Source of the DNA: Acridotheres tristis
Lineage: Eukaryota; Chordata; Aves; Passeriformes; Sturnidae
Length of the DNA stretch: 64,000 nucleotides
Direction of reading: 5' to 3'
NCBI GenBank assembly: GCA_037013685.1
Contig: CM072904.1
Coordinates: 2,356,001-2,420,000, forward strand
Positions 1 through 12,671 of this stretch are shown here, piece after piece (positions within the stretch are counted from its first letter, which is position 1; every line of letters starts with the position of its first letter). Both the position numbers and the translations under genes were made by a program. The notes beneath the pieces were generated by a model, which was given only the letters and a program-made list of their open reading frames with translations, made no database searches and was not told the DNA's origin.

Positions 1-2670
1 GGTTAAGGAGGAGGAGAAAGTGGGAGCTCCTTGGTTCAGTGGGAGCCCAGAGGTTCCCAAGCTCCTGGGAGCCACTTTTCCCTCACAAAATGAAATAGAT
101 TGTAATTGCAGCCCCACTCTGCAAAACATAAAACTCCCTCAAATCAACCCAGAAAATCCTGTCTGGGAATGAGATCCAAAAAAGGAAAGCGCACGAACAA
201 TTTGCCATTAATTAAAGCTGGAGTCATCCAATTAAAATCTGCTTAATTAAGAGATGCATCCGAAAATGCACAGCTTGGCTCCTGCAGATGGCATTTCTGC
301 TTGAGGTTTTTTGGGAAAATAGGTTTTCAGGAAATTATCCTGCTGGAGGTCTGAGACTCGGAAATGTCGGATCCAGCATTGTGCAAAGTCCTCAAATCTG
401 GGATCTTTTGGGAATGTGCACATGGGCTTGGTAAATGAAACCTTGAACTTGATGAAAATATGGAAAATTATATATAAATTGTGCTGTATCCGTGCTGTCT
501 ATGTACAGTTGCTTGTGTTTTTTACATATTTATATATATATTTATATTATAATCTGTTTGTGGCTTGGCTTGGTACTGGTAATCCTAACTAATTCCAAGT
601 CGGGCTTTTTAAAAATCCAGAAATCCCAGATTTGTACTCTTTGTGTCATTTCCATTTCGCCCTCCATTCTATGGAGTGTCATGATGTCCTTAATTAGGCA
701 ATTATATGGAACTACCAATTTTTTTCCCCTTGACAAAACCCTAAATTGTGCATTTAAAGTGGAATAAGCACAGGGGTCACTGCCTGTGCCCCCAGCACAG
801 GGAGCAGCTGGGAGCCTTCCCCTGAGGCTTCACTCCTGGGAGGGCAGGGCATGAAAAACCAAACCCTGAGAGCTCTCAGGAGTTCTGGGAACCCCAGACA
901 GAGCCCACCAGGATATTTTTACAATCCAGCTTTTATCTCTGAGCTCCTTTGTGGGCTCCTCTTCATGCTCCAGAGGGAGGAGGAAAAAACTTGCCTGGGT
1001 TTGTGCTTCAGATCCATTTGAAGGATTCCCTTATGTGAACTCTGGGTTTGCTGAGCATCATTTTCCAGCTGGATTCTGCTGGATGGAGGAGCCTTTTCCC
1101 TAAAATCCTCCAGTGCTTTTCCCTGGGAATAGGGGGGAGGTGAGTTCCTGCTTTCCCTCAAATACCTTCTCTTGATCCCTTGGGGTTGTGTGGTTGTACC
1201 CCCTCCCCCTTTTCACCGACCTGGGCACAACCAGGTGCTTCTGGCTTGGCTGCTTTGGGAATTCCAGCCTGGAAGTGGCTCCAGTTTCCTTGGACACATC
1301 TGGAGGTGAAAGTGCTGACCCAGGGGTTGGCCCTGAATTCGGGCTGTGGCACATGGGGGACGTTGTCCTGCTGTCCCACCTGGCACTGCCTCCTCCCCGA
1401 GGTGACAGGAGACACGGAGGGATGGGACATTGGGATGCAGGAGGGTGCCCATCCATCCTGGGCTGCCACATCCAGCTGCTGGGATGGTGCTTTTTGCTCT
1501 GCTCTTTACCTTTGCCCAGCTGTAGCTGTTTGGATTGAAAAGTCTCTCTCTGTTTTAAGTCTGTCTCATGCTGGATTATTTGAAAGCTTCCAGCCCAAGC
1601 TTCCCAGCTGTTCCCAGGATCCCTGTCTACAGAATATGTTGGTATTCCTGGAAGCTGGAGTGCAGAGCTGGTGTTTGGCTGCATCCCCATGAGATCCCTC
1701 CGGATCAGACCAAGTTAAAAACCTGAAACTTTTCCACAAGCCTCATTTCCTAAAGCCTCCTTCCCTCTGGATCCAGGCCTTGCTCTGAGCTGGCTCTGGC
1801 ACTCACAGCCCGTGTTCCCTGTGCCACCACAGAGCATAGAAAGATGCCAGAGCTGCTTTCACCTCTATTTTCTGCACCTTTGTAGGTGGGAATCACTCCA
1901 TATCATTCCATTTAAACTCTGGGCTGCTGGGGAAGGGTTTCAAGTTCTATTCCTTAGGGGAAGATTTTCCAGAGGAGTGTAATGGATCATCCTGCAGGCT
2001 TGGGATCAGATCAGCTCACCAGGAGCTGAGCTGAAGGATACAAACATCATTCCCATGGGGAAATGGACTGAGTCACACCTAAACCTTATCCAAACTCTGG
2101 CTGGACCTCCAGCCAGGTGTCAAGCCCAAACTAAGCCAGGCTGGGCTTAGGTGGAAGATTCCAGGGGCAGACACAGAGTTTGGTGTGAGAAGCAGCTCGG
2201 AGTTGCTGCCCACACCTCCCTCCTCTGGGCAGGCTCCCAAAAATCTCCTAATTTCTTGCAGGAGGAGCCGCCATCTGCTCCTGGTTGAGGTGGGGGTGAC
2301 GTAACGTCGGTGCCTCCCTGGCCGAGGCAGCTGCAGCTCTTTGTGCACGTTCAGGGTGTGCTGGAGATGTAATTCTGTATTTATGTACACATGACATGGC
2401 TCTCACAGCCAGCCTGGGGCTGGCACTGCCTGTGTGGGCCAGGAATTCTGGCTGTGGTGCCCTGGCAGGAGCTGGGAATGGTTTCACAGGAGGGGCTCAG
2501 TCCTGGACTCTGCAGGTTGTGGGATCAGTCACTCTCAGGGGTTTGGGTGTCTGGGGCTTGTCTGGGAGGGAAAGCTGGGGGATAGCAATGGATTCTTGGG
2601 TGATGGGCTGGGTCCTCATGGCTCTGCTGGGTGCAGGTTCAGGGCTCAGCTCTGCAGGGAGTGAGGAGGG
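1..2670. other. Intergenic stretch, no gene recognised
   Basis: I see no exon, RNA gene or clear mobile element here. Bases about 180-260 and 430-760 are AT-rich, with several TAATTA-type motifs near 205-250 and TA runs near 525-550. The rest is GC-moderate single-copy-looking sequence. The open frames at 1100-1690 run on both strands without recognisable domains. It could hold regulatory sequence or the 3' UTR of an upstream gene, but nothing in the sequence decides this. Confidence 0.5.
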
Positions 2671-3050
2671 ATCACAGAATCACAGAACCACAGAGTCAGG
2701 GAAACAATCACAAAATCTATCAGAGAATCAATCAATCACAAAATCACAGAATCACAGAGTCACAGAACCACAGTGTCAGAGAATCAATCACAGAATCACA
2801 CAATCACACAATCAATCACAGAATCACAGAATGACAGAATCACACAATCACACAATCACACAATCACACAATCCATCACAGAATCAATCACAAAATCAAT
2901 CACAGACTCACAGAATCAATCACACAAAATCACAGAATCAGCCACAGAATCAATCACAGAATCAGAGTCACAGAATCACAGAACTACAGAATCAATCACA
3001 GGATCTCAGAATCAAGCACAGAATCTCAGAATCAGTCACAGAATCTCAGA
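2671..3050. repeat. CACAGAAT-like satellite, expanded CR1 tail motif
   Basis: About 380 bp of diverged 8-11-bp units built on ATCACAGA / CACAGAAT. The motif is the complement of the ATTCTGTG tail that ends avian CR1 elements. Only a weak CR1-like phrase follows on the right. The long overlapping open frames (rich in Q, N, S, H and T) are a by-product of the repeat, not genes. Confidence 0.85.
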
Positions 3051-3875
3051 AGTGTTGGCAGGGACCCTCCAGGATCCCTCTCCCTGGAAGCTCTGCAATG
3101 TGCCAAGGGCTGTGCTGCTGCTGCTGCTCTTTGCTGCTGGAGGAAGGGGCTCCACCTGCTCCTGCCGGCCCTGGCACCGTGTTTGGGACACATTGAGCAC
3201 AGAAAAACCCCATTTCCTTCCCCCGAAAAGAGGCTGCTCACCCAACCCACCACCCCATTACAGGATTCGCAGGGTTTTGGTGCTTTGCTCCCGGTTTTTA
3301 CACAAGCCTGGCTGCCAGGGCTGGCTCCGTCCCCTTCCTTCCCATCCCGCAGAGATGGAGAGGCTGAGCATCCCTGGCTCTGTGGGATGCAGGGGGCTCG
3401 GGGGCTCTGCCTTGCCGGGGGCACCTGGGGACACTGGCACAGGGAAAGGCTTCCTCCCTTCCTGCCGGCTGGTGGCAAAGCGATTCCGTGTGCCCGCTGG
3501 TCCTTCACGCTGCAGAGGCTTCATTCAACCCGCCAGGAGCGCTCGGCTGGAAAGCTTTGCTCTCTTGGGGTCATCAATTAAGGAAAAAAAAAAAACTCTC
3601 CAAGGTTTAAGCACCCTCCTCCCGTGCCTTTGCCACTCCAGGAACTCAAGAGAGCAGCAAAATGACAAAAAGCAGCTTCTGTTCAGCGCACCTCAAGCCT
3701 GACAGGGCTTTTCTGTGCCACAATGCACAATTAGTGCGGCACTAATTGCCGGCGCTGCCGGCGCTGTGATTCCTGCAGGGTTCAAGGCAGCTCAGGTCAC
3801 ATCGCGCTGATCCCGGGGCTGCTGGGGACAAGGGGGACCCGGCACGTGGCTGCTGGGGCGACATGGGCCAGGGGA
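3051..3875. other. Unannotated spacer
   Basis: GC-rich sequence between two tandem arrays. It contains a short CTG run near 3112-3128 and an A-run near 3583-3595. The open frames on both strands have no recognisable domain. Confidence 0.4.
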
Positions 3876-4292
3876 GGGGATGGAGGGACACGGCAGGACA
3901 GAGGGACAGGGCAGGGACAGAGGGACAGGGAGGGACAGAGGGACACGGCAGGGACAGAGGGACATGGAGGGATGGAGGGACACGGCAGGGACAGAGGGAC
4001 GTGGAGGGATGGAGGGACACAGCAGGACAGAGGGACACGGAGGGATGGAGGGACACGGCAGGGACAGAGGGACACGGAGGGATGGAGGGACACAGCAGGA
4101 CAGAGGGACATGAAGGGATGGAGGGACGTGGAGGGTCAGAGGTACAGGGAGGGATGGAGGGACATGGAGGGATGGAGAGACATGACAGGACAGAGGGACA
4201 TTGGAGGGATGGAGAGACACAGCAGGACAGAGGGACATAGAGGGATGAAGGGACAGGGAGGGACAGAGGGACACGGAGGGACAGAGGGACAC
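3876..4292. repeat. G-rich minisatellite, GGGACA / GGGATGGA units
   Basis: Tandem units built on 'gagggacacggcagggacag' and 'gagggatggagggacac', in alternating order over roughly 415 bp. The plus strand is strongly purine- and G-rich. Mutually overlapping frames on both strands (repeated GGTRRDG-like plus, CPSVPPS-like minus) show these are repeat-derived open frames. Confidence 0.9.
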
Positions 4293-4649
4293 AGCAGCCC
4301 TTCCATGCACAGATCTTTCCCCTCGGCTTTGCCGCGGTGTCTCCAGGGCTCCATGGGAAGCATCCCCAGGGTTTGCTGTGATTTCTGTTCCCTGAGCTCC
4401 TTCCCTGTCCTTGCTCCTCTGGGGGCAGTGCTGGCAGGGGACAGGGACACCCGAGGTGACACGCTGACTCCCAGGGGGGCTGTGGCAGCCCCCATAAATC
4501 CCAGGATGACCTGAAAGGAACCTCAGGGGATCCCCTGGGGAAGGGAACCGAGAGGAGATGGGGCAGCCCCATCAGCTGAAAACCTCAGCGATGGGGAATC
4601 CACCACAGCCCGGGAAGGCTCATCCAGGGACTCTTCGTTCTTACCAAGG

Positions 4650-4830
4650 AAAATGATCCTTGTGTCACCATCCCAGGCTGCTCCAGCCCCAATGTCCAAC
4701 CTGGCCTTGGGCACTGCCAGGGATCCAGGGGCAGCCACAGCTGCTCTGGGCACCCTGTGCCAGGGCCTGCCCACCCTGCCAGGGAACAATTCCTGACCAA
4801 TATCCCATCTAAACCTAACACCCAATCCCT
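4650..4830 (-). mobile_element. CR1 fragment
   Basis: The sequence reads in reverse orientation through the conserved CR1 3' half: 'cccaggctgctccagcccc', 'tggccttgggcactgccagg' and 'atccaggggcagccacag'. It is truncated, and the 3' tail lies to the left. Confidence 0.85.
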
Positions 4831-4858
4831 CTGATCAGTGATGGGAAACACATCCATG

Positions 4859-5102
4859 GAAAGGGGGAAGGGAAAAGGGAAGGGAAGGTTTGGGAAGGGA
4901 AGATTTGGGAAGGTTTGGGAAGGTTTGGGAAGGAAAGGAAAGGCTCGGAAAGGCTCGGAAAGGAAAGGCAAGTGCAGGAAAGGAAAGGAAAGGCAAGTGC
5001 AGGAAAGGAAAGGAAAGGCCAGGAAAGGCAAGTGCAGGAAAGGCTCAGAAGTGCTAGGAAAGGCAAGTGAAAGGAAAGGAAAGGAAAGGAAAAGGAAAGG
5101 AA
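4859..5102. repeat. Degenerate flank of the GGAAA array
   Basis: Purine-only imperfect GGAAA-related units mixed with 'aggcaagtgcaggaaagg' blocks. They lead into the perfect array on the right, as expected for an older edge of an expanding repeat. Confidence 0.85.
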
Positions 5103-5395
5103 AAGGAAAGGAAAGGAAAGGAAAGGAAAGGAAAGGAAAGGAAAGGAAAGGAAAGGAAAGGAAAGGAAAGGAAAGGAAAGGAAAGGAAAGGAAAGGAAAG
5201 GAAAGGAAAGGAAAGGAAAGGAAAGGAAAGGAAAGGAAAGGAAAGGAAAGGAAAGGAAAGGAAAGGAAAGGAAAGGAAAGGAAAGGAAAGGAAAGGAAAG
5301 GAAAGGAAAGGAAAGGAAAGGAAAGGAAAGGAAAGGAAAGGAAAGGAAAGGAAAGGAAAGGAAAGGAAAGGAAAGGAAAGGAAAGGAAAGGAAAG
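5103..5395. repeat. Perfect (GGAAA)n pentanucleotide array
   Basis: About 293 bp, roughly 58 uninterrupted copies of GGAAA, with all purines on the plus strand. A 5-bp unit keeps all frames open in both directions (KERKG-like plus, LSFPF-like minus), which explains the long false open frames. Confidence 0.97.
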
Positions 5396-6985
5396 ATAAG
5401 ATCTCTGGGTGTCCATGGAACTTTTTTCCTGCTCTAAGGAGCCCCATAAGCTGCATTTGAGTTCTTTTGGGAGCTCTGCTCGTGGTGGGCACCCAGCACT
5501 GAGGATGGGAGGTGCTGCCATCGTGCCTGGTGTGCCTTGGGGCGTTCATCTGAGCCTGCAGCAGGGAAATTCCAGGGGTTGGGCACAGGTCAAACAGATT
5601 TAATCCCGGGAAAAACCAGTTGATTTTTGTTGCCTTTACCAGAGTGTGAATGAAATAATTTTTAAAGAATGATTTATGGTCTTATAAAATCATTCAAATG
5701 GCAGTTATTATTTTCTTAAAGAGAAAAAAAAAGGTGCAGGAAGGTAATTAACTTATATTTCTTGGAATCTGATTACCCTCCTATCCCCATCCCAGATCCA
5801 CCCTCTCACTCCAGAAGATGGATATGTCCTGGAGTTGATGCATTTGGATAACACATAAAATATTTCCACCAGGGCTCAGAGGGCTGGGAGGAGGAGGTGG
5901 GTGATGGGTTACAGAGACACCTGAAGGCTCTGCAGTCCCAAACTCATCCGTGAGAGCTGAAGGGCTGATCCCTCCTGCTGGGGAGCTGGGCAGGAGGATG
6001 CAGCTGATGCTCCCAGCTGCTTGGAGCTGGAAAACCTGGAGAGAACAGAGGGAGCTTGGGGCAGGGAAAGGCCTGGGACCTCCCACACTGGCTCCTCTGG
6101 ATGGCAGAAGCTCCCCAGGATCCCAGATAATTTCGTGGTTTGGGGATGGGGAGAATCCTGGCTGTGAGATGCTCGATGTCACTGGAGAGGTGACACTGTG
6201 GGGTTGGAACTGGGGCATCCCTAAGATTCCTTCCAAGGATCCTTCCAAGGATTCCTCCCAAACCTTCTGGGAATCTCTGCCTGGGGCCGAGTGCTCTTCC
6301 CTCTTTTCCATAAATGTGCAATAACCAGGACCAGGATGGGCATTCCTGGGAAAGGAAACGTCAGAGCCTGCGAGGCTGGGAGCAGAGGGGAGCAGGGGGG
6401 TGGGCTGGGGTGGCACAGAGCAGGGCTGCAGCTCCCTGGTTTCTCACTCTGCACAGCCCTGGGTGGCTGTGGTGCTCCTCCCGTGGTTCCCATCTGCCCA
6501 GCAGGGAATGGTGTGAGACAGACGCCTCCCCTCCTTCTGCAGTGCCTCTGAGCTGGGATCTGAGCTGGGAAAACGCAGCCAGGCAGGGATTTGGTTCCAT
6601 TAGCTCCTCTCCTTTTCCTTTTTTAACCTGCCAGACGTGTTTGGAAGCAGGGCTGTGATCCTGCCTGCGTGCTCTGTCTGGCCCTGCAGCATTTGGCCAG
6701 GTTTGTGCCCTTCCAGGTCCAGCAGGAGCTGATGGATTTCCCTGGAGCAGATCCCAGCAGGGGAAGCTGCCGTGGTGCAGGGCATGGCCTGAGGGGCACC
6801 CGTCCCTGAAAGGTCCCTAAATCCAAGAAGAAATCCCAGGGCTGGACACCAGGGAGTTGTGGGGTGAGGAGAATTCATTGGGATGTTCTCCGTGTGCACA
6901 GCAGCCCATGGGACCCAGAGCTTTGGGTTTTGGGCTGTGAGAGAGCTGGGGGTGCTCACCTGGAGAGGAGAAGGATCCAGGGAGA
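5396..6985. other. Unannotated stretch
   Basis: Single-copy-looking sequence. Bases 5600-5770 are AT-rich, with an A-run near 5728. The remainder is GC-moderate. There are open frames on both strands without recognisable domains, and no splice-bounded coding exon was seen. Confidence 0.4.
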
Positions 6986-6989
6986 GCTC

Positions 6990-7318
6990 AGAGCCCCTGG
7001 CAGGGCCTAAAGGGGCTCCAGGAGAGCTGGAGAGGGACTGGGGACAAGGGATGGAGGGACAGGACACAGGGAATGGCTCCCACTGCCAGAGGGCAGGGCT
7101 GGATGGGATATTGGGCTGGAATTGTTCCCTGGCAGGGTGGGCAGGGCTGGCACAGGGTGCCCAGAGCAGCTGTGGCTGCCCCTGGATCCCTGGCAGTGCC
7201 CAAGGCCAGGCTGGACATTGGGGTTGGAGCAGCTTGGGACAGTGGGAGGTGTCCCTGCCCATGGCACTGGATGGGTTTTAATGTCCCTTCCAACCCAAAC
7301 CATTCCATCATTCTCTCA
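6990..7318 (+). mobile_element. CR1 fragment with 3' end
   Basis: The plus-strand CR1 3' portion runs from 'aggggctccaggagagctgg' through 'gccaaggccaggctggacat' to 'cccttccaacccaaaccatt', followed by an ATTC-type tail. This is the standard avian CR1 3' terminus. Confidence 0.9.
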
Positions 7319-8069
7319 TTTCCTCTATAAACAACTAAATGTGTTTATACTGCAGATTAGCAGTACATGAGACAGGTAATTTCTGCTCACAGTGAAAGAG
7401 ATACATTTCATTTATTACTTTCTCTGCTTCCCTGCTGCTGTACCTTCCTTTCTAAGCCACATTTTGCACGGCAGCTCCCGCTGGGAGTGGGAAATGCTTG
7501 ATGAAAGAGGCAGGTTAAACGAGCTGCCATGCAAGGAAGGCAGCAGCACCCAGGAGTGGAACCTTTCGTTTGACAGAGCTGTGTTATTAATACTTGTTTG
7601 AAGTCGTGGAATGGATCAATGAAACAGCTGGGCTTTGCCTGTGGAAATGCTGGGCTCTGTTTTGGCAGGGCTGAGGGAGATGTTCTGTAATGAGAGCTAT
7701 TAAAAGGTCGTTAGAGATGCAGAGGAGTTTTGAAGTCAGATCTCAGTTTTTGGCAGCGACTTTTGTGTGAGCAGATTTTTAATCAACTCCTGTGCTTTTT
7801 CTTCTTTTCCTTTTTTTTTTCTTTTTCTTTTTTTTTTTTTTTTCTGCATTCCTGGATCTTTGTGGATGTTTCAGTTTTGAGAATGGCAAATGAAAGATGG
7901 GAGTGTGATTCATGTCAGGAGACAGGACAGGGTGTCCATCCTGGTCCCCTTTGGCCTGGCTGGTGACATTCTGAGGAGTGTGGACTTAAAGTGAGCTGCA
8001 AAGAAAAGGGGCAAAGAGAGAAAAGCAGAGGGTCAGATGCTGTATGTGGACTTTGGGTGACTTAAAGAG
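7319..8069. other. Unannotated stretch with a T-rich run
   Basis: AT-rich sequence with an interrupted poly-T tract at about 7798-7845. No gene or complete mobile element was recognised. Confidence 0.4.
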
Positions 8070-8275
8070 GCTTAAAAGTCCCCCAGAGGGTGCTGGGCAC
8101 TGCCCAGGCTCCCCAGGGAATGGGCACGGCCCCGAGGCTGCCAGAGCTCCAGGAGCGTTTGGACAGCGCTGCCAGGGATGGACAGGCTGGGATTGTTGGG
8201 GGGTCTGGGCAGGGACAGGGGCTGGGCTGGGGGATCCTATGGGTCCCTCCAGCTCAGGATATTCTGTGATTCCAT
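8070..8275 (+). mobile_element. CR1 fragment, 'gagggtgctgggcactgccc' type
   Basis: 5'-truncated CR1 of the subfamily that contains 'cacggccccgaggctgccag' and 'agcgtttggacagcgctgcc'. It ends with the tail 'atattctgtgattcc'. The same subfamily recurs at 46.1, 58.0 and 63.6 kb. Confidence 0.9.
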
Positions 8276-8807
8276 CATCTCCCCATGCACCTGTGACCAC
8301 GAGAGGCCTGTGGTGGTTCTCTCTTTATCAGGTTTTCAGCTGTAAAAAAGATTCTGAGCTCCCCCTTCCTCAGTTTTCTTCCTAAATCAGAGCTCAGGCT
8401 CCTGCCCTGGGCACACTGAGCTCTGAATCCACATTAATTCATCCTGTAATGCCTCACTTGTGGTTTTCCTCTCCATTTGAGGAGGCTTTGGGGAATCCTG
8501 CAAACCCTCCACCTTCTGCAGTAAAAGTGCTGTTAATTTTCTCCCCCAGCTCTGCTGGTTTTAATTGTGACTCCCACGTCAGCTCTAACAACCCACATGT
8601 TTCATGTATTTATTATTTCATTTGCTCCTGACCTACCCCAAGGCTGGGTTGTGGTAGTTTCAGCAGCTGGCAAGGCTTTAAATCCAGATGAGATGTTTTT
8701 CCTAAAGGGAAAGATCTTTTTCCAAATTCAGCTACAACTGCTTGGTCTTAAAGTAGGAATTAAGCTGGAGATCTTCTTTGGCCTGTTCTCTGTAGGACAG
8801 CAGGCCA

Positions 8808-8985
8808 CAGAATCATGGAATTACAGAATGGTTTGGGTTGGAAGGGACCTTAAAGCCCATCCAGTGCCACCCCTGCCATGGCAGGGACACCTCCCACTGT
8901 CCCAGGCTGCTCCAGCCCCAATGTCCAACCTGGCCTTGGGCACTGCCAGGGATCCAGGGGCAGCCACAGCTGCTCTGGGCCAGAT
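8808..8985 (-). mobile_element. CR1 fragment with 3' end
   Basis: Reverse-oriented CR1. It starts with the tail 'acagaatcatggaattacag', then 'ggttggaagggaccttaaag', and ends in the 'ccacagctgctctgggc' segment. Confidence 0.9.
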
Positions 8986-11257
8986 CACAGTGGGGTTTTT
9001 TCCTGCAGGAATAGGAGCAGACCCCACACTCAGTGACCACTCTATCACCAGATTTTGAGTGCTGATTGAGAAAAAGCCACCCAAAATTAAAGCAGAGCAG
9101 GAAAAATGCTGTGCCTCGCTGTTTATCCCAGGCACAGTTGTAGGAGGCAGTGTTTAAATGTCTTATTTGTGGTTTTTGTCGTTTCATGATCCAGATTTTA
9201 TTTTTTTCTGTCTTAAATGTAGCAGGTGGTCAAGGCTCTTAGTGGGGAGGGGTGACAGTGCTCCAGCAGCACTTACTGGTGTTACTGGTGTAGTTCCTGC
9301 TGGTTTCTGGAAGAGCTGGGCTGTTAAAAAATCTACTTTCATGGCTGCTGGGACATTGCAGGTGTGTTTGTGCAGTGGCAGGAGGGGTAGGAGGTGTTTT
9401 AGAGACATTTCCAGGCCATAATTCAGCTTGGAAGGGCTGGTGCAGCTGCTCTGGGCAGCTCCATCCTGATCCAGGGACCTGGACCTGGCTCCACTGCCTG
9501 TGGGGACAGGAGTGGCAATCCCAAAGCTGTTCCTTTGTGTCTGGGCTCTTGTTTCTGAGATTTGCAGTCTGGTTTTGTTTAACTTGGTCTCAAGCCTTGG
9601 GGAGAAAGGTCTGGGGTTACATCAGAGGCTGCAGCTTCCTCCTGTCGAGGGCAAGGAGCCAAGTGATACCAGAATGGGCAAAGGAGGCAGGGCTGACACA
9701 CTCCAGGAGGTCCCAGGGCATGGAGACAGCTCCAAACTTTGTCCAATTTGTGGGAATTGCAGCTCCCGGGGCAGCATTTCACCCTCACGAAGAAGGGAAG
9801 GAGCAGAGGGGGAGGAGGCCGAGCCCACACTGGGGGTCTGCAGCTCTCCGAGGCATCACAGGGATGCAGGAAGGAGCAGCCCAGGCTGTCCCAGCGTGTG
9901 GGGCTGCTCTGCCCCCTCCTCTCAGCCCAGGGACCCCCATCCCGTGCAGCTTCCTGAGGCAGAGAAGTGCAAACGTGACCGGGAATCCTCCCGGGATGGC
10001 TTTTCCTCCCCCAGGCTGGTATTTCCTGTCCCCCTGCACGGCCCCATCCCCACGAACCCCCCCAGGCATCGCTGTGACCCCGGCCCCGCAGCTCCCCTCC
10101 CCTCCTGCACAGCAGCAGCATCTGGCAGGCACGTGCCGAGTCTCCCAGGTTCCTTTTTTTGGGATTTGTTCCCTCTCCAGCCGCGCTGTGGTGGTGGGGA
10201 CACCCCTCAAAGGGACCCCCCCCCAAGGACAGGGGTGGCCCCAGCATCCCTGCTCCTTTCAGGTGCTTGGGAAAAGGTTCCTGCTGTGCTGGGGGTTGGA
10301 GTGTCACAGGGTGAGGAGTGATCCCCATCCTGATCCCCTCTCGGCTCCTGTGCACTCCTGGCTTCCAGGAGGGCGTTTTAGGGGATACTTTGAAGAGGAA
10401 ACCTTCTGGTTGTGGTTAATCCCTTCCTGCTGCCTGCAGCAGCTGGGATGTTCCATGGGCTGAGCTGCAGAGCAGCACAAGGACACCCAGAGGCCTCCTG
10501 ACTGTGCAGGATCCTCCTTCTCCATGGCACACCCTGGGGTGTCAGGGACCATTCATCCATCCACAGAGCCAACAGGTCCCTGGGATGTCTCACATGGCCA
10601 GGTGGCAGGGATGACACCCTGCCACCCTGAGTGATCCAAAAAAACCCCCAAACACCCCCCAAAAAAGAACAAAACCAAAAGTTTTAAAAGAATAAATAAT
10701 AAAAATTGCCTTTGAAGTTTATGCATCCAGTTTTTGTGCTTGAACCATGAGCAGTCAGGTTTCCTGTGCTTTTCTCCCTGGCTGTGAGGCTCAGGAAGTT
10801 TAATTAAGGAGAGGTTTGGGGCTGTTAATGAGTCCAGCAGCTGGAGCATTAAGTCTTTGTCTACATCAGCTCCCAAAAGCAGCTCCGAGGCCCTGGGCTC
10901 GCTCTGAGGGGCTCTGTGGTTTTTATCCTGAACTGGGCTTGGATTTTCAGTGCAGAGGATCCTGCCCATGTTGGAGAACATTAACTCTTCTCCTCAGCAC
11001 TTCTGGCTTCTCCTCCCCAGGAAGGTGCAGCCCAGAGCTGCTGTGCCTGTGAACAGCAGCACAGGGAGTGGGCATGGCTGGGAATTCACCCTGGAATGAC
11101 CTCCTGATCCTAATTAAAACAGCTCGTGTGTTGTTATTTTTAATTTGCTCTGTTTGTTTTCCCCCTTCAGAAAGAGTTTGCAGAAGCAGGTTGTGAACAT
11201 GGCCCTGCTGCAGCTTGGTAGGGATTGGATCAGTGTTGACCCAAGGAAGGTTTTTTC
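8986..11257. other. Unannotated stretch
   Basis: GC-rich sequence with long but overlapping open frames on both strands (about 9375-10460), none with a recognisable domain. Bases 10,630-10,860 are AT-rich. I see no convincing exon. Confidence 0.4.
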
Positions 11258-11465
11258 ATGGAATCCTGGAATGGTTTGGGTTGGAAGGGACCTTAAAGCC
11301 CATCCAGTGCCACCCCTGCCATGGCAGGGACCCCTCCCACTGTCCCAGGCTGCTCCAAGCCCCAATGTCCAACCTGGCCTTGGGCACTGCCAGGGATCCA
11401 GGGGCAGCCACAGCTGCTCTGGGCACCCTGTGCCAGCCCTGCCCACCCTCACAGGGAGGGCACCC
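11258..11465 (-). mobile_element. CR1 fragment with 3' end
   Basis: Reverse CR1: 'ggaatcctggaatggtttgg', then 'ttggaagggaccttaaagcc', ending near 'ctgtgccagccctgcccacc'. It is closely similar to the copy at 8.8 kb. Confidence 0.9.
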
Positions 11466-11767
11466 AGTGTGATGTGAGAACATGAACCCTGCTCCTTTTC
11501 ACAGCACACAGCTTTAATCTCCCTGAATGTGTTTTTGTTTCATTTTTATATTCCTTCCAGGCTTTTACAGGAATTCCCACAGGCCAGAGGGGACTGGAGA
11601 TGCTGATTGGAAACAGAATAGGGCTGGAAGTAGCCGAGATAAATGGGCTGATAAAGCAGCCAGAGCCTGGCTGGGACTGTCCTCAGCCCCTTCTCCCTGC
11701 TCCAGGGGGGCTGAGGCAGCCAGGAATGACCCAGTCCTGGGAATTGCTGCTACCCAGGGCATGGAAC

Positions 11768-12166
11768 AGAGCTGGGAAGGGGCTGGAGCCCCAGGAGAGG
11801 CTGAGGGAGCTGGGAAGGGGCTCAGCCTGGAGAAAAGGAGGCTCAGGGGGGCCCTTGTGGCTCTGCACAACTCCCTGACAGGAGGGGACAGCCGGGGGGG
11901 GTCGGGCTGTGCTCCAGGGAACAGGGACAGGAGGAGAGGGAACGGCCTCAGGCTGGGCCAGGGGAGGGCAGGGTGGGCACCAGCAGGAATTTCCCCATGG
12001 AAAGGGTGATTAAACATTGGAAGGGGCTCCCAGGGAGGTTTGGAGTCCCCATCCCTGGATGTGGCACTTGGGGACCTGGGTCAGTGGTGGCCCTGGCAGA
12101 GCTGTGGGAACACTGGGACTCAGTGACTTTAGGGGGCCTTTCCAGCCTGAACAATTCCACAATTCC
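11768..12166 (+). mobile_element. CR1 fragment, longer copy
   Basis: Plus-strand CR1. It includes the upstream phrase 'gagaggctgagggagctggg', then 'ctcagcctggagaaaaggag', 'aaagggtgattaaacattgg' and the end 'cctttccagcctgaacaatt'. It keeps about 400 bp of the CR1 3' region. Confidence 0.88.
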
Positions 12167-12671
12167 ATGTGTGCTGCTGCTTTACAGCCCTGCCCATACT
12201 GCAGAGCTGACTGCAGGAAGCAAGAGACAGGAATTCCCATAGCATGGAGATGGATGTTCCTCTGCTTGGATAAATGAGTGGGTTTTTCTCAGCTCACACC
12301 TAGAAATGGGTTAAGGCTGGAGGAGACTGGGTGGATTTTTTTTTAAGCCTTTACATCAAGAGTTGGCATCTCCAAGACTCCCCAGAGCTGGCTGTGAGCA
12401 GGGTGCAGGAGCCAGGAGCTGACTGGTGGCTGATGTCATGTTTAAACCCTGAATTCCTCGTGTTTGGAGCCCCTTCTGCAGTGGGGCAGGGCAAAGCCCC
12501 CCCTGCAGCCCCTCAGGACCCCCCACACCCCAGCTGGGGTTTGTCCTCATTGTGATCCACGGTTTGCTGCCAAACACCATCACAGGGGCTCCCTGGTCTG
12601 GACTGGAAATCCCATTTCCTTCCCTATGGTTTTCCCTGGAAAACAAACTGCTTCTTGCTCTTTCTTGATAG

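Noticed and set aside
1100..1692. Overlapping 170-196-residue frames on both strands
   Set aside because: No recognisable domain, no splice signals in register, and composition expected of GC-rich non-coding DNA.
4815..5549. Long Leu-Ser-Phe-Pro-Phe and Lys-Glu-Arg-Lys-Gly proteins
   Set aside because: Pure products of the GGAAA pentanucleotide repeat, open in every frame.
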